Source of the DNA: an uncultured Kiritimatiellota bacterium
Lineage (GTDB): Bacteria; Verrucomicrobiota; Kiritimatiellia; RFP12; UBA1067
Assembly: GCA_934675625.1 (NCBI GenBank)
Contig: CAKURH010000003.1
Span: 7,385-71,384 of the forward strand
DNA length: 64,000 nt
Direction: 5' to 3'
Position 1 is the stretch's first letter, and each line of letters starts with the position of its first letter. The position numbers and the translations under genes are program-made. Below, one piece after another: positions 51,610 to 62,000 of this stretch. The notes beneath the pieces were generated by a model. The model saw nothing but the letters and a program-made list of their open reading frames with translations, searched no databases and was not told the DNA's origin.

Positions 51610-53496
51610 TCACTTCCCGTAGAAGACGTAGCCGAGCGGCTTCACCTCGCGGCCGCGATAGGTGAACGGCGTGTCGTCGGAGTAGTTGACGACGATCTCC
51701 TCGCCGTTCTCCCAGCGCGTGCGGAAGACGTTCTCGGCGAGCCGGTCGTGGCGGTCGATGAACTCGTAGACGAGGTGCTTCATCGGCTGCCAGGCGTCGT
51801 ACATCTCCTTCATCGGCGCGAGCGTCGCGTACTGCTGGAAGTAGAACGTCGGGCGTCCGCCGTATTCCCAGACCTTCAGCGTGCGGTGCGCCGCGTCCCA
51901 CAGGTAGTCGCTCATGCCCGACATCTTGTGGATGTCCGTGCGCTTCGCGGGCGGAACGACCTTCTTCAGCGGGTCGCCGCCGCGTCCGTAGGAGGCGTCG
52001 ACCGTCGCCCAGTAGGGCTGGCTCAGGATGATGCCGTTGTAGGCGATCTGCCAGAGCGGCACCTCGCCGTCGACGAGTTCCGTCGCCGGCTGCTGCTTCG
52101 AGGCGAACGTGCCCACGTAGAGCGCGTTGTCGAGCCCCGGCGCAAGGTGATCCATGCCGGCCTCGGACGAGTAGCCGCCGAAGACGGCGCGCGCCTTCTC
52201 GCACGTCTTGAGCTGCCACTCCGCCATCTCCTTGCGGTTCGCGGGGTGGTTCGGCGCGTGGCACGGCGTCGGGTAGCGCGCGCTCGTCACGTCCACGTGG
52301 TGGATGCCGTCGAGGCCCATCTCCTTCAGGTGCGCCAGATCCTCGTCGAGCCAGCGGTTGTTGACGACCTGGAAGCACGTGTGGTAGGCGAGACCGCCCT
52401 GCAGATAGCCGTAGACGCGCAAGTGGCCCTTCGGGTTGACGCACACGTCGTCCTCGTTCCAGCGGGGCCGTCCGCACGCGCGGTAGATGTTGTGGTTGTT
52501 CACGTGCACGCTCATGCGGTAGCCGAGCGACTTGCCGTAGGCGATCGCGTCCCTCATGCCCGCCTCGCCGCCCAGTTCCTCCGGCACCGGCCAGAGCTTC
52601 GGGAACGGGCCGTCGAAGCCGAGGTAGTTCCAGCCGACGATGCACATGTCGACGTCGTCCATCCCCAGGTCCTTCACCTGCTTCATGAGCTTCTTGTAGT
52701 CCGCGAACGTGCGCTTCCAGAGGATCGGCGGCATCGCGTGCGTCGGGTTGTCGCGGCTGTGCCCGTCGCAGTGCGCGAGCTTGCAGCGCATAAAGACGGA
52801 CTTCGCCGACCATTCGAGCGCGGGGTTCCCCTTCACGCGTTCGCGGAGCGGCTTCACCCAGCCGCGCGCGAGATTCCAGTTCCGGTAGACCTTGGCCATG
52901 CCGGAGTAGTTCGCGTCGTCGCCCGTCAGCTCGTAGTAGTCGACCACGATGTCCTCGTAGGGGTCGAACTCGATCTGGTCGATCTCGAAGCGCGGATAGT
53001 AGTGGTAGACGCCCTTCTCGACGGACAGGTTCAGGATGAACTCCAGCCGCAGGCCCTTGACGATGCCGACCCAGCAACGGTCAGCCGTCTTGAGCCCGAA
53101 GATCGGCATCTGGAGGTGGCCGCGCGTCGACTGGAACTGGCCGTGCTCGCGGTCAAGCCGCCCGTAGCGGTTGTCGCCCGCGACCCAGTAGCCGTCCGCG
53201 CAGTTCGGCGCGAGCGCGCCATCCGGCACGACGTCGATCCACCGCGTCCGGCGCGGGATGTCCTTTGTCGCGAGCCGGTAGCGGTAGGCGCCGTCCGGCA
53301 TGCGCTCGGCCTTCTGCGAAAGGCGATACTTCTCGCCATTCTGCTTCCAGATGCGGAAGAAGCCCTTCTCCAGTCCGGCGTCGGCCCGCGCCGCCGCCGT
53401 CGCGCATGCGAGCGCCGCGCCCAGCGCCAGCGCCTGCGGCAGAAGCCGGACGCGCCGCCCCGCCGTTTCCATCTTCTCAGTTCTCGAACAGTTCAT
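51610..53496 (-). CDS. Secreted TIM-barrel glycosidase-like protein, paralogue A2
   Basis: 628 aa from ATG 53496, preferred because AAGGAGG lies 6 nt upstream; ATG 53472 would give 620 aa and no good site. A signal peptide (about residues 9-38) is followed by a beta-sandwich and then a barrel. Subtype A marks: CIVGWNYLGFDGPFPKLWPV, RMSVHVNNHNIYR, GIHHVDVTSARYPTPCH (candidate nucleophile Asp) and FGGYSSEAGMDH (candidate acid Glu). The Asp and Glu lie about 42 residues apart, as in retaining barrels related to GH101-type enzymes or DUF5696. The family name is tentative. It overlaps the B2 gene by 20 nt. Confidence 0.72.
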   Translation of the reverse strand: MNCSRTEKMETAGRRVRLLPQALALGAALACATAAARADAGLEKGFFRIWKQNGEKYRLSQKAERMPDGAYRYRLATKDIPRRTRWIDVVPDGALAPNCADGYWVAGDNRYGRLDREHGQFQSTRGHLQMPIFGLKTADRCWVGIVKGLRLEFILNLSVEKGVYHYYPRFEIDQIEFDPYEDIVVDYYELTGDDANYSGMAKVYRNWNLARGWVKPLRERVKGNPALEWSAKSVFMRCKLAHCDGHSRDNPTHAMPPILWKRTFADYKKLMKQVKDLGMDDVDMCIVGWNYLGFDGPFPKLWPVPEELGGEAGMRDAIAYGKSLGYRMSVHVNNHNIYRACGRPRWNEDDVCVNPKGHLRVYGYLQGGLAYHTCFQVVNNRWLDEDLAHLKEMGLDGIHHVDVTSARYPTPCHAPNHPANRKEMAEWQLKTCEKARAVFGGYSSEAGMDHLAPGLDNALYVGTFASKQQPATELVDGEVPLWQIAYNGIILSQPYWATVDASYGRGGDPLKKVVPPAKRTDIHKMSGMSDYLWDAAHRTLKVWEYGGRPTFYFQQYATLAPMKEMYDAWQPMKHLVYEFIDRHDRLAENVFRTRWENGEEIVVNYSDDTPFTYRGREVKPLGYVFYGK

Positions 53497-55315
53497 GGCT
53501 GACCTCCTTGATGATGCGTCCGCGATAGGCGAACGGCTTTTCCGAATAGTTGACGACAAGTTCCTCGCCGTTCTCGTAACGCGTCGCGTAGACCTGCGGC
53601 GCGAGCTCGGCATGCTCGCGGATGAATTCCAGCTGAAGATGCCGCAGGGGCTTCCACGCCCGGTAGACGCGCGCGACGTCCGCGATCTGGCGGCGGTAGT
53701 CGGTGTAGTAGAACATCGGCCGCCCGCCGAACTCGAACAGCGTGAGGAGCGACTTCTCCGGCGTCTCGAGGAACTCGAAGACCTTGCGGCTCGCCCCCAC
53801 GGCGTCCGACGTGCCGTTCGGCTCGCGCGGCACGCCCGCGTCAAGCGTCGCGTAGAACGGCGTGGACATGATGATGCCGTTGTAGACGATGGACCACGTG
53901 GGCAGGTAGCCGTCCACGAGCGACGTCTTCGGCACGCTCCAGCCGGGATACGGCGCCTGGTAGAGCACGTTGTCGAGCTCCGCCGCGAAGTGGTCGCAGC
54001 CGCACTCGGACGAATAGCCGCCGAACGCCGCGCGCGCCTTCCGCGCAATCCGGCGCAGCCAGCCGCGTTCCCCTTCGGACGAGTTCGGGTGGCGCGGGTC
54101 GTGGCACCGCTCCGGCAGGCGCGCGCTCATCACGTCAACATGGACGAGCCCGTCGAGGCCGAGATCCTTCATGTCCGCAAGATCCCTGTCAAAATACCTG
54201 TTGCAGATGACCTCGTAGCAGCTGTGGTAGACGGGTCCGCCGGGGAGCGTCGTGTAGCGGCGCACCTTCCCGTCCGGCCCTTTCGCGACGTCGGCTTCGC
54301 ACCACCGCTTCGCGTTGCGGTAGAAGTTGTGCTGGTTCAGGTGAATCGACATGCGGTAGCCGAGCGACTTGCCGAACGCGATCGTCTCGCGCATCCCCGC
54401 GTCGCCGCCGAAGCGTTCGTCCGCCGGGAAGAGGTCGGGGAACGGGCCGTCGTGTCCACCCGGCTGAAAGCCGACGAGGCACATCTCCGCCTTGTCGATG
54501 CCCGCGTCACGGCAGTCCTGCATGACCTTCCGGAAGTCGGCGAACGTGTAGTCGACGACGACGGGCGGCATGTTCGTCTCCCAGTCCGCCCGCGTCGACG
54601 TGCGGCGGTCGCAGCGACCGAACTTGCAGCGGAGGAAGATTGATTCGGACGCGTACGCGAGCGCGGGATTTCCTTTTATGCGTTCCCGCAGCGGACGGCA
54701 TCCGCCCTCGGTGAGCTGGTGGGCGCGGTAGCGGCGCGCCATGCCCGAATAGTTTGCGTCCGCGCCCGTGAGCGGATAGAAGTCGACCACGATGTCCGCG
54801 TAGGGGTCGAACTCGATGCGCGGCAGGTCGTAGCGCGCGAAGACGGAGTAGACGCCGTTTGTGACGTGTACGTACTGCCGGTGTTCGAGCGGCATGCCCT
54901 TGACAATCGCAACGAAGCAGACTTCCGGCGTCTTGATGCCGAAGATCGGCATCCGCCACGTCCGCGTGAACGTCTCCTGCGGCTTCTTCTTGCCCGGTTC
55001 CGGCACGGCTGCGTCGCGGTTGAACGCGCCCCAGCGGCAGTCGCCGAGCGTCCAGTAGCCGTCGCATTTCGGCACGACCGCCGCGTCGGAAACGACGTCA
55101 AGCCATTTCATGTCGCGCGTCATGTCGATTGTGCGGAACTGCGCGCGATAGGCGCCGTCCGGCTGACGCGCGGCGGTGGCCCTGCGCGTCTCGACGCGCC
55201 CGTCGGCGTAGGTGATGCGGTACGTGACCCGCGCGAGCGGACTCTCCGCCCGCGCCGCCATCGCGCACGCACAGAAAACACCCGCGAGAAACAGTCCTTT
55301 GATCGTCTTCTTCAT
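53477..55315 (-). CDS. Secreted TIM-barrel glycosidase-like protein, paralogue B2
   Basis: 612 aa; the signal peptide is MKKTIKGLFLAGVFCACAMAARA. Subtype B marks: CLVGFQPGGHDGPFPDLFPA, GYRMSIHLNQHNFYRNAKRW, GLVHVDVMSARLPERCHDPR and FGGYSSECGCDH. The candidate Asp and Glu are in the same places as in the other three copies. It is closest to the gene at 57229-59034. The start lies in a 33-bp repeat that supplies the GGAGAGA ribosome site and overlaps the A1 stop by ATGA. The substrate is unknown; the His/Asn-rich strand (HLNQHN) may line the sugar site. Confidence 0.72.
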   Translation of the reverse strand: MKKTIKGLFLAGVFCACAMAARAESPLARVTYRITYADGRVETRRATAARQPDGAYRAQFRTIDMTRDMKWLDVVSDAAVVPKCDGYWTLGDCRWGAFNRDAAVPEPGKKKPQETFTRTWRMPIFGIKTPEVCFVAIVKGMPLEHRQYVHVTNGVYSVFARYDLPRIEFDPYADIVVDFYPLTGADANYSGMARRYRAHQLTEGGCRPLRERIKGNPALAYASESIFLRCKFGRCDRRTSTRADWETNMPPVVVDYTFADFRKVMQDCRDAGIDKAEMCLVGFQPGGHDGPFPDLFPADERFGGDAGMRETIAFGKSLGYRMSIHLNQHNFYRNAKRWCEADVAKGPDGKVRRYTTLPGGPVYHSCYEVICNRYFDRDLADMKDLGLDGLVHVDVMSARLPERCHDPRHPNSSEGERGWLRRIARKARAAFGGYSSECGCDHFAAELDNVLYQAPYPGWSVPKTSLVDGYLPTWSIVYNGIIMSTPFYATLDAGVPREPNGTSDAVGASRKVFEFLETPEKSLLTLFEFGGRPMFYYTDYRRQIADVARVYRAWKPLRHLQLEFIREHAELAPQVYATRYENGEELVVNYSEKPFAYRGRIIKEVSHELFEN

Positions 55316-57198
55316 TCTCTCCGTGCCTCCGTGACGCCGTGTGACTTTTCGGCCTGACTGTCTGCATAGAATTCGTAGCCGAGCGGCTTCACCGTGCGCC
55401 CCCGGTAGGCAACAGGCCTGTCCGAGTAGTTCACCGCGATTTCATCGCCGTTCGCCCACGTCGTCACAAAGGCGTCCGCCGCGATTTCGCGATGGTCGTC
55501 GATGAGCTCAAGCTGCAAGTGCTTCAGCGGCTGCCAGAGGTCATACATCCGCTTCATCGGCTCCAGCGTCTCGTATCGGTTGAAGTAGAACGTGGGACGT
55601 CCGCCCCATTCCAGCACCTTGAGAATCCGCGCCGAGGCGTCGGCGCCGCCCAGCCAGTCGCCCGGCCCCATTTTCGCAAGCGGGAGGCTGCCGTTCCCGT
55701 GCGGATAGGTCGGGTCGCACGTCGAGAACGTCGGCTGGCTCATGATGATGCCGCCATAGGCGATCGGGAAGAGCGGCAGGATGCCGTCCGACATCCAGCG
55801 GCCCTCCTTCGGTTCCTCGTCCCGATACTGGTTGACGGGATACGGGCAGACAAAGAGCACGTTGTCGAGCGCGGGCGCGAAATGGTCGAAGCTCGACTCC
55901 GAGCTGTAGCCGCCAAAGGCCGCCCGCGCCTTGAGCGCCGTCTTCATCTGCCAGTCGGCCATCTGCTGCCGGTTCGCCGGATGGCGCGGGTCATGGCACG
56001 GCGTCGGGTAGCGCGCGCTCGTCACGTCCACGTGGTGCACGCCGTTGAGGCCCATGTCGCGCAACTGGCGGAAGTCGGCGTCGAGCCAGCGGTTGTTGAC
56101 GACCTGAAAGCACGTGTGGTAGGCCAGCCCGCCCATGATGACCTGGTATTCGCGGCAGGTGCCGTCGACGTTCTTGCAGACGTCCTGCCGCTTCCAGAAC
56201 TGGCCGCTCCCGCGATAGATGTTGTGGTTGTTCACGTGCACGCTCATGCGGTAGCCAAGCGACTTGCCGAGCGCAATCGCCTCGCGCATCTTCGCCTCGC
56301 CGCCAAGCGGCTCGTAAACCGGCCAGAGCTTCGGGAACGGCCCGTCGAAGCCGAGGTAGTTCCAGCCGACGATGCACATGTCCAGGTCGTCCATGCCCAT
56401 CGCCTTGGCCTGCCGCAGGAGATCCATGTACGAATCGAACGTGCGGTTCACGACAATCGGCGGCATCGAGTAGTTCGGCATCTGCCGCGCATGTCCCTGG
56501 CAGTTCGCCAGTTTCGTGCGCACGTACATCGACTTCGCCGACCACGCGAGCGCCGGGTTGCCGACGATGCGCGCCTTCAGCGGCTTGACCCAGCCGCGCG
56601 CGAGGTTCCAGTCGCGATACTTCCGGGCCATGCCGGCGTAGCTCGCGTCCCTCCCCTCCAGCGGATAGACGTCAACGACGATGTCCTCGTAGGGATCGAA
56701 CTCGATGCGGTCGATGTTGAAGCGCGGGAATATCCAGTACTTGCCCCGTTCGCCCTTTTCGGCGACGACCTTGAGCGAATATTCGAGGCGAAGGCCCTTC
56801 ACGATGGCCACAAACGCATAGGCGTCGCGCTTGACGCCGAAGATCGGCAGATGGCTCTCGCGGATCTCCAGTTCGCCCGCGTCCCGGTCGAAGCGCCCCC
56901 AGCGGTAGTCGCCGCTGACCCAATAGCCCGGCCCCTTCGAGATGTACGCCGCCACGTCGGGGATGACGTCGAGCGTGCGCGCCTCGCGCGGGATGTCGGC
57001 CGTCGGCACGCGGTAGCGGTAGGCGCCGTCAGGCTCGCGCGTCGCCTGGATCCGGCGTTGCTGACACGGCTTTCCGTCGCCCGGCGTGATGCGCAGGACG
57101 CCCTGCTCGAATCGCGGATTCGCCCAGAGGGCGGCCGCCGCGCCCGACAGCGCAACCGTCAGGATCCATGTGCGGCTCATTGTCTTTTTGTTTTTCAT
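55312..57198 (-). CDS. Secreted TIM-barrel glycosidase-like protein, paralogue A1
   Basis: 628 aa; the signal peptide is MSRTWILTVALSGAAAALWA after a short leader. Subtype A as in the gene at 51610: CIVGWNYLGFDGPFPKLWPV, RMSVHVNNHNIYR, GVHHVDVTSARYPTPCH, FGGYSSESSFDH. The C terminus is odd. After KPLGYEFYA, where its paralogues stop, it continues SQAEKSHGVTEARRE. That tail is translated from the repeat that forms the ribosome-binding region of B2. It is therefore a by-product of segmental duplication and probably not functional. Confidence 0.72.
   Translation of the reverse strand: MKNKKTMSRTWILTVALSGAAAALWANPRFEQGVLRITPGDGKPCQQRRIQATREPDGAYRYRVPTADIPREARTLDVIPDVAAYISKGPGYWVSGDYRWGRFDRDAGELEIRESHLPIFGVKRDAYAFVAIVKGLRLEYSLKVVAEKGERGKYWIFPRFNIDRIEFDPYEDIVVDVYPLEGRDASYAGMARKYRDWNLARGWVKPLKARIVGNPALAWSAKSMYVRTKLANCQGHARQMPNYSMPPIVVNRTFDSYMDLLRQAKAMGMDDLDMCIVGWNYLGFDGPFPKLWPVYEPLGGEAKMREAIALGKSLGYRMSVHVNNHNIYRGSGQFWKRQDVCKNVDGTCREYQVIMGGLAYHTCFQVVNNRWLDADFRQLRDMGLNGVHHVDVTSARYPTPCHDPRHPANRQQMADWQMKTALKARAAFGGYSSESSFDHFAPALDNVLFVCPYPVNQYRDEEPKEGRWMSDGILPLFPIAYGGIIMSQPTFSTCDPTYPHGNGSLPLAKMGPGDWLGGADASARILKVLEWGGRPTFYFNRYETLEPMKRMYDLWQPLKHLQLELIDDHREIAADAFVTTWANGDEIAVNYSDRPVAYRGRTVKPLGYEFYADSQAEKSHGVTEARRE
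55313..55345. repeat. 33-bp direct repeat, copy 1 (RBS and start of B2)
   Basis: Exact match to 59032-59064. On the minus strand it ends in GGCACGGAGAGAATG and provides the ribosome site and start codon of each B-type gene. Here it is also read as the C terminus of A1. Confidence 0.8.
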
Positions 57199-57228
57199 GG
57201 TCTTCTGCCTGTCTTCGGATTTTCCGTT

Positions 57229-59034
57229 TCAGTTCGCGGACGCATACAGCTCATACGCGAGCGGCTTCACCGCGCGCCCCCGGTAGGCGAAGTCCGAGGC
57301 CGTGTAGTTGACGACGACCTCCTCGCCGTTCTCGTAGCGCGTCGCGAACACGTCCGGCGCGAGTTCGACATGCTCGCGGATGAACGCGAACTGCAGGTGC
57401 TTCAGCGGCTGCCAGAGGTCGTACATCCGCTTCATCGGCGCGAGGTCCCGGTAGTCCGCATAGTAGAACATCGGACGCCCGTTGAGCTCGAAGACCTTGA
57501 GCGTGCGCCGCGCCGGCGTCCCGAGATAGCCCGTGACCTCCGTGTGGGGGCCGACCGCGTCCGTCCGTCCGCTGCCTTCGCGCGGATAGGGCGCGTCAAT
57601 CGTCGCGTAGAACGGATTCGACAGGATGATGCCGGAATACGCGACGTGCCAGACGGGGAAACAGCCTTCGACCAGTTCGGTCTTCGGACTGTGCCACCCC
57701 GGATAGCTGCTGACATAGAGCACGTTGTCCAGAATCGGCGCCACGTGGTCGATGCCGCATTCCGAGCTGAAGCCGCCGAAGCGGGCACGCGCCTTCTCGC
57801 CGATGCGCTTCTGCCACTCGGCCATGCGCGCACGGCTGTTCGGATGGCGCGGGTCGTGGCAGGGGATCGGCGCGGTGGCGCTCGTCACGTCGACGTGGAA
57901 GAGCCCGTTGATGCCGAACGACGCCATGTCGTCCATGTCCTTGTCGCAATACCTGTTGCAGATGACCTCGAAGCAGCTGCGGTAGACCTGTCCGCCGGGA
58001 TAGACGGTATACTTGATCGGCTGGCCGTACCGGTCCTTCGCGACGTCCGCCAGGTTCCAGCGCTTCGCGCTCCGGTAGAAGTTGTTCTGGTTGATGTGCA
58101 TGTCCATGTGATAGCCGAGCGACCGTCCGTAGCGGATGGCCTCGACCATCTTCGCCTGCCCGCCGAAGCGTTCGTCCGCCGGGAAGAGGTCGGGGAACGG
58201 GCCATCGTGCCCGCCCGGCTGGAAGCCGACGAGGCACATCTCGGCCTGGTCGATGCCCATCTCCTTCGCGCGGCGCATGATGTCCTTGAAGTCGTCGAAC
58301 GTGTGGTCGACCACGACGGGCGGCATCGCCTTCAGCCAGTCCGCCGGCCCCGACTTCGTGCGGTCGCAGCGGCCGAACTTGCAGCGGACGAAGATCGACT
58401 CGGCCGCATACGCGAGATTGGGATTCCCCTTGACCCGTTCACGCAGCGGCTTCACCTCGCCACGGCCGAGCTGATAGGCGCGGTAGAGCCGCCCCATCGC
58501 CGAGTAGTTCGCGTCCGCGCCCGCAAGCGGATAGTAGTCGATGACGAAATCCTCGTAGGGATTGAACCCGACGGCCGTCAGGCGCAGCTGCACAAAGTGC
58601 TCGTAGACGCCCTCCCGCACGTCGATGCCCTCGGTCGTCTCGTAGCGCATGCCCTTGACGATGCCGCACCAGGCCGTCTGCGGGCCCGTCTTGCCGCCAA
58701 AGAGCGTCGTGCGCAGATCCATCCGAATCGGCTGGCCGTCCCGGCGCGTGTAGGCGCCCCAGCGCCCGTCATTCAGCATCCACCAGCCCGGTTCGCCCGC
58801 CCGGCAACGGCCCGCGAGGTTCAGGACGCGGATCGAGCGGATGTCGGGCGTCATCCGAATCGTCGGGAAGGCGAAGCGCCAGGCGCCATCCGGCTGTCGC
58901 GCCAGACGAACAACATTCGTCTCAACGGTGCCGTTCAGGCGCTCGACCGCCACTTCCGCCTGATCGAGCGGCCCCGCCGCCTCGGCGGCAAGCGCCGCGC
59001 AAAAAGCGACCGCAAAAAACATCCCTTTCATCAT
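57229..59034 (-). CDS. Secreted TIM-barrel glycosidase-like protein, paralogue B1
   Basis: 601 aa; the signal peptide is MMKGMFFAVAFCAALAAEA. An N-terminal beta-sandwich (to about 230) precedes the barrel. Subtype B marks: CLVGFQPGGHDGPFPDLFPA, YHMDMHINQNNFYRSAKRW, GLFHVDVTSATAPIPCHDPR with candidate nucleophile Asp382, and FGGFSSECGIDH with candidate acid/base Glu425. Similarity to the gene at 53477 runs the full length. It lies 36 nt after the large beta-helix gene and starts in the second copy of the 33-bp repeat. Family assignment (DUF5696-like or GH101-related) is by motif layout only. Confidence 0.72.
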   Translation of the reverse strand: MMKGMFFAVAFCAALAAEAAGPLDQAEVAVERLNGTVETNVVRLARQPDGAWRFAFPTIRMTPDIRSIRVLNLAGRCRAGEPGWWMLNDGRWGAYTRRDGQPIRMDLRTTLFGGKTGPQTAWCGIVKGMRYETTEGIDVREGVYEHFVQLRLTAVGFNPYEDFVIDYYPLAGADANYSAMGRLYRAYQLGRGEVKPLRERVKGNPNLAYAAESIFVRCKFGRCDRTKSGPADWLKAMPPVVVDHTFDDFKDIMRRAKEMGIDQAEMCLVGFQPGGHDGPFPDLFPADERFGGQAKMVEAIRYGRSLGYHMDMHINQNNFYRSAKRWNLADVAKDRYGQPIKYTVYPGGQVYRSCFEVICNRYCDKDMDDMASFGINGLFHVDVTSATAPIPCHDPRHPNSRARMAEWQKRIGEKARARFGGFSSECGIDHVAPILDNVLYVSSYPGWHSPKTELVEGCFPVWHVAYSGIILSNPFYATIDAPYPREGSGRTDAVGPHTEVTGYLGTPARRTLKVFELNGRPMFYYADYRDLAPMKRMYDLWQPLKHLQFAFIREHVELAPDVFATRYENGEEVVVNYTASDFAYRGRAVKPLAYELYASAN

Positions 59035-59064
59035 TCTCTCCGTGCCTCCGTGACGCCGTGTGAC
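59032..59064. repeat. 33-bp direct repeat, copy 2 (RBS and start of B1)
   Basis: Exact copy of 55313-55345, lying between the beta-helix stop and the B1 start. It marks the original left border of the duplicated B-A gene pair. Confidence 0.8.
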
Positions 59065-59070
59065 CCTTGT

Positions 59071-62000
59071 TTACCGAATGAGCAGGAGCGACCCGCGCGC
59101 AAGCCGCAGGACGGGGCCGGTCGCCGCGCCACCGTCCGCGACAAGTTCGACGACCGCGCCCGCCGGCAGGCGGCCGAGCTCCAGAATCCCCGTCGCCGCG
59201 TCCAGTTCGCCCACGACGACGCCGTTGACCTTCACGACGAGCTTGCCGTCCGTCACCGTCGCCCGAACCAGCCACGACAGGTCAGACGCCGCGTCCACGA
59301 CCGCCGTGAGGCTGCCGCCGGACGCGAGCGAGAGCCGCCCGTCCTCTATGCGCACGTCGCCCGCTGTCCCTGTCACGGTCGCCGTGCCGCGCCGCGCGAA
59401 CGCCTTCGTGCAGTCGGCCATCCGATCCAGCTCGTAGCAGCCGATGTCGATCGTGCCGTTCTGGACGCGCTGGACGCCCGCGAGATCCGTCCCGTCCGGC
59501 GCGGCCGCATTAGCGCCGCGATCCACACCGACGAAGTCCGCCGTCGGATGCCCGTCCCACGCTTCCGCCCAGGTTACCTCGACCGTCTGGTTGTCGAGGA
59601 GACAGTCCGTCGCGTTCACGCCGTTCGTCACCACCCAGTTCCACGACTGCCAGCCAATCTTCGGCACGAGGCAGTTCACGAGCGTCGGCATCGCCATGTT
59701 CGCCATCGTCGGCGCGAGGATCAGCGCCGAGTTGCGGATGACCGCGCCGTCCGCCGCCTCGCCGAACGAGTAGGCGCGCGTCGCGTTGCCGAGGCTTGCG
59801 TTGTCATTGAGGAACGTGCAGCTGTCGATCCGCTCGTAGCCCTTCAGGAGGCTGCCGCCGCGATTGCCCGTGAAGAGGCAGTTCTCCGCGACGCGCAGCC
59901 AGCCGACGGAATACGCCCCGCCCATCGCCCAGTTGTTGCGGAACACGCACCGCCGGAACGTGCCGCCGACGACTGCGCCGTACTGATACGAATGGCTGTT
60001 CTCGATCACGCAGTCCTCGACGGTCGCCGTCGCGTCCGCCAGAACGCCCGCCGCGCAGCCGTCATCCGTCGCGGTCGCCTTCGTCTGGCAGAGCCCGTCC
60101 GCGACCGTGACGCCCTTCAGCGTCGCGCCGGCCATCAGGACAACGCCACGGACAAGCTCGCCCGCGCCCTCCGCCACGAAGCCGCCGCGAATCGTCGTCT
60201 GGTCGGACCCGGCACCTGCCAGCGTCATCTGCTCCCGCACGCAGACGCGCGCCGGCACGGCGAAGCTCTTGCCGTCGACAAGCGGCTGAAGCTGCGTCAT
60301 CGTGCCCTCGGCATACGTGCCGGCCGCCAGATGCAGCGTGTCGCCGCAGCCGGCAACCGCGAGCGCCCCCGCCAGCGTCCGCTTCGCCGTCGCCGCCGTC
60401 AGGCCGTCGCCGCTGTCGTCCGGACGCGCCGCGTCCGCATAGACGTCCTTCGGCTCGTAGCGCGTCTGGAACGCGCCCGCCGTCACCTTCCCCGCCACGA
60501 CTTCGACGGGATTCCCCTCCAGGTCGTCCACGAGAACCGTCCACGGCGCAGGCAGGCTGATCGCGGCCTTCTGCGCCACGTCCCACGCGCCGATCGCCGC
60601 CGAACCCGCCAAGAGACGGCCGAAGCCGCCGTCGGGATTGGCCACGAGGGCCGCATCCGTCGTGAAGCCGCCCGTCACGGCAATCGCGTACGGGTTCTGG
60701 TCGAAGACGGAGCCGACGGTCGGCGTCGCCTTCTCGAGCTTGCCGCCGCAGACGACGACACCCTGAAGGAAGCTCGACACCGAGGCCACGCTCTTCCACA
60801 CGCCCTGATACCGTGCGGACACGGTGCAGCAATTGGCCTCGCATCCGTTGGCCAGCAGCTGATTGTTCCTGAAGTCGTTCTCGTAGAGGTAGCACGACGA
60901 GAGAATCGCCTGACGCACGACCGAATTGCCGCCCGTCGGCTGGGCGCTGCCGCGAATCACGCACCGCTGAAGCCAGCCGCCCCAGACGGCCGCCGCGTTG
61001 CCGCCCGCACAGTCCACGACGTCGCTGTCGAGCAGCTGGACGCGCGTCATGTCAAAGCCCTGCGCCTTGTCCGCCGCGACGAAGAAGCCGCCGGCCTTCG
61101 CCGCGTCGCCCCACGTCTCGGCGTTGTCCGCCGTGCCCGTCGTGCCGTCCCAAATGTCCGTCGCGCCGTCCGCAAGCGTGAAGCCCGCAAGCGCCACGAG
61201 CCGGTCTCCCGGCGTGACCGTCACGCACCGCTTCGCCGCCGGGCCGCAGCCCACGTCCTCGTCCGTCGCGTCCGCGTCTTTCACGCCCCGAATCGTCGTG
61301 ACGGCCTTGCCGCCGGACGAGCGGATGAAGACGTTTTTCCCGGAAACCGAAACCGGCCCGTAGTCACCCGGCGCGACCGTGATGACCGTGAAGGCGTCCG
61401 CCGCGTCGGAGGCCGCGTCCACCGCCCCCTGGATGTCCGTGTACGTTTCGTCCGGGCCGACGGCGAGCTGCGCCGTCGCGGACACGGGCACGAGCGTCAG
61501 CGTCCCGGACGCGGGAATCGTCTGCCAGAAGCCGCCCGCCGACGGGAAGCGCACGGGGGCTGTCGCCTCGGCGTTCGTCACGGCGAAGACGTCGGACGCG
61601 ACCGGCACCCAGACCTGCGCGGGCCACGCCGCCGTCCGCGCAAACAGGTTCAGCGAAACGCTCGCCCCGCCCGTCGTCGGCAGGACGCGCGGCCAGACGA
61701 CCGCGCCGCCCTGCGCGGCCGCCGCCGTCTGCACCGCGCCGCAGTGGATCGACCCCGCCCCGCCCGAGACGTCGAACGGCGCGCCGTTGTAGTCGAGCCC
61801 GCGATCCGCCTCGGGAATCCAGCCCAGCCCGCAGTACTGCGGATCGCCGAAGCCGTCCGCAGGGCCGCCCTGCACCGGCCGGTAGTCGCCGTTCAGCGGC
61901 GCCAGCAATGACTCGTCCGCGACGCGGTTCACCACCTTGTTGTTCGGCACCGTGCCCAGGCCGGCGCTCGCGCTCACGATCAGGTAGTCGCCGCCGTTGT

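Noticed and set aside
55492..61911. A very long open frame (over 2,100 codons) on the plus strand opposite the barrel and beta-helix genes
   Set aside because: It is a mirror of GC-rich codon use on the minus strand. It is Arg/Val/Ala/His-rich without domains, spans four real minus-strand genes and their junctions, and has no promoter or ribosome site.
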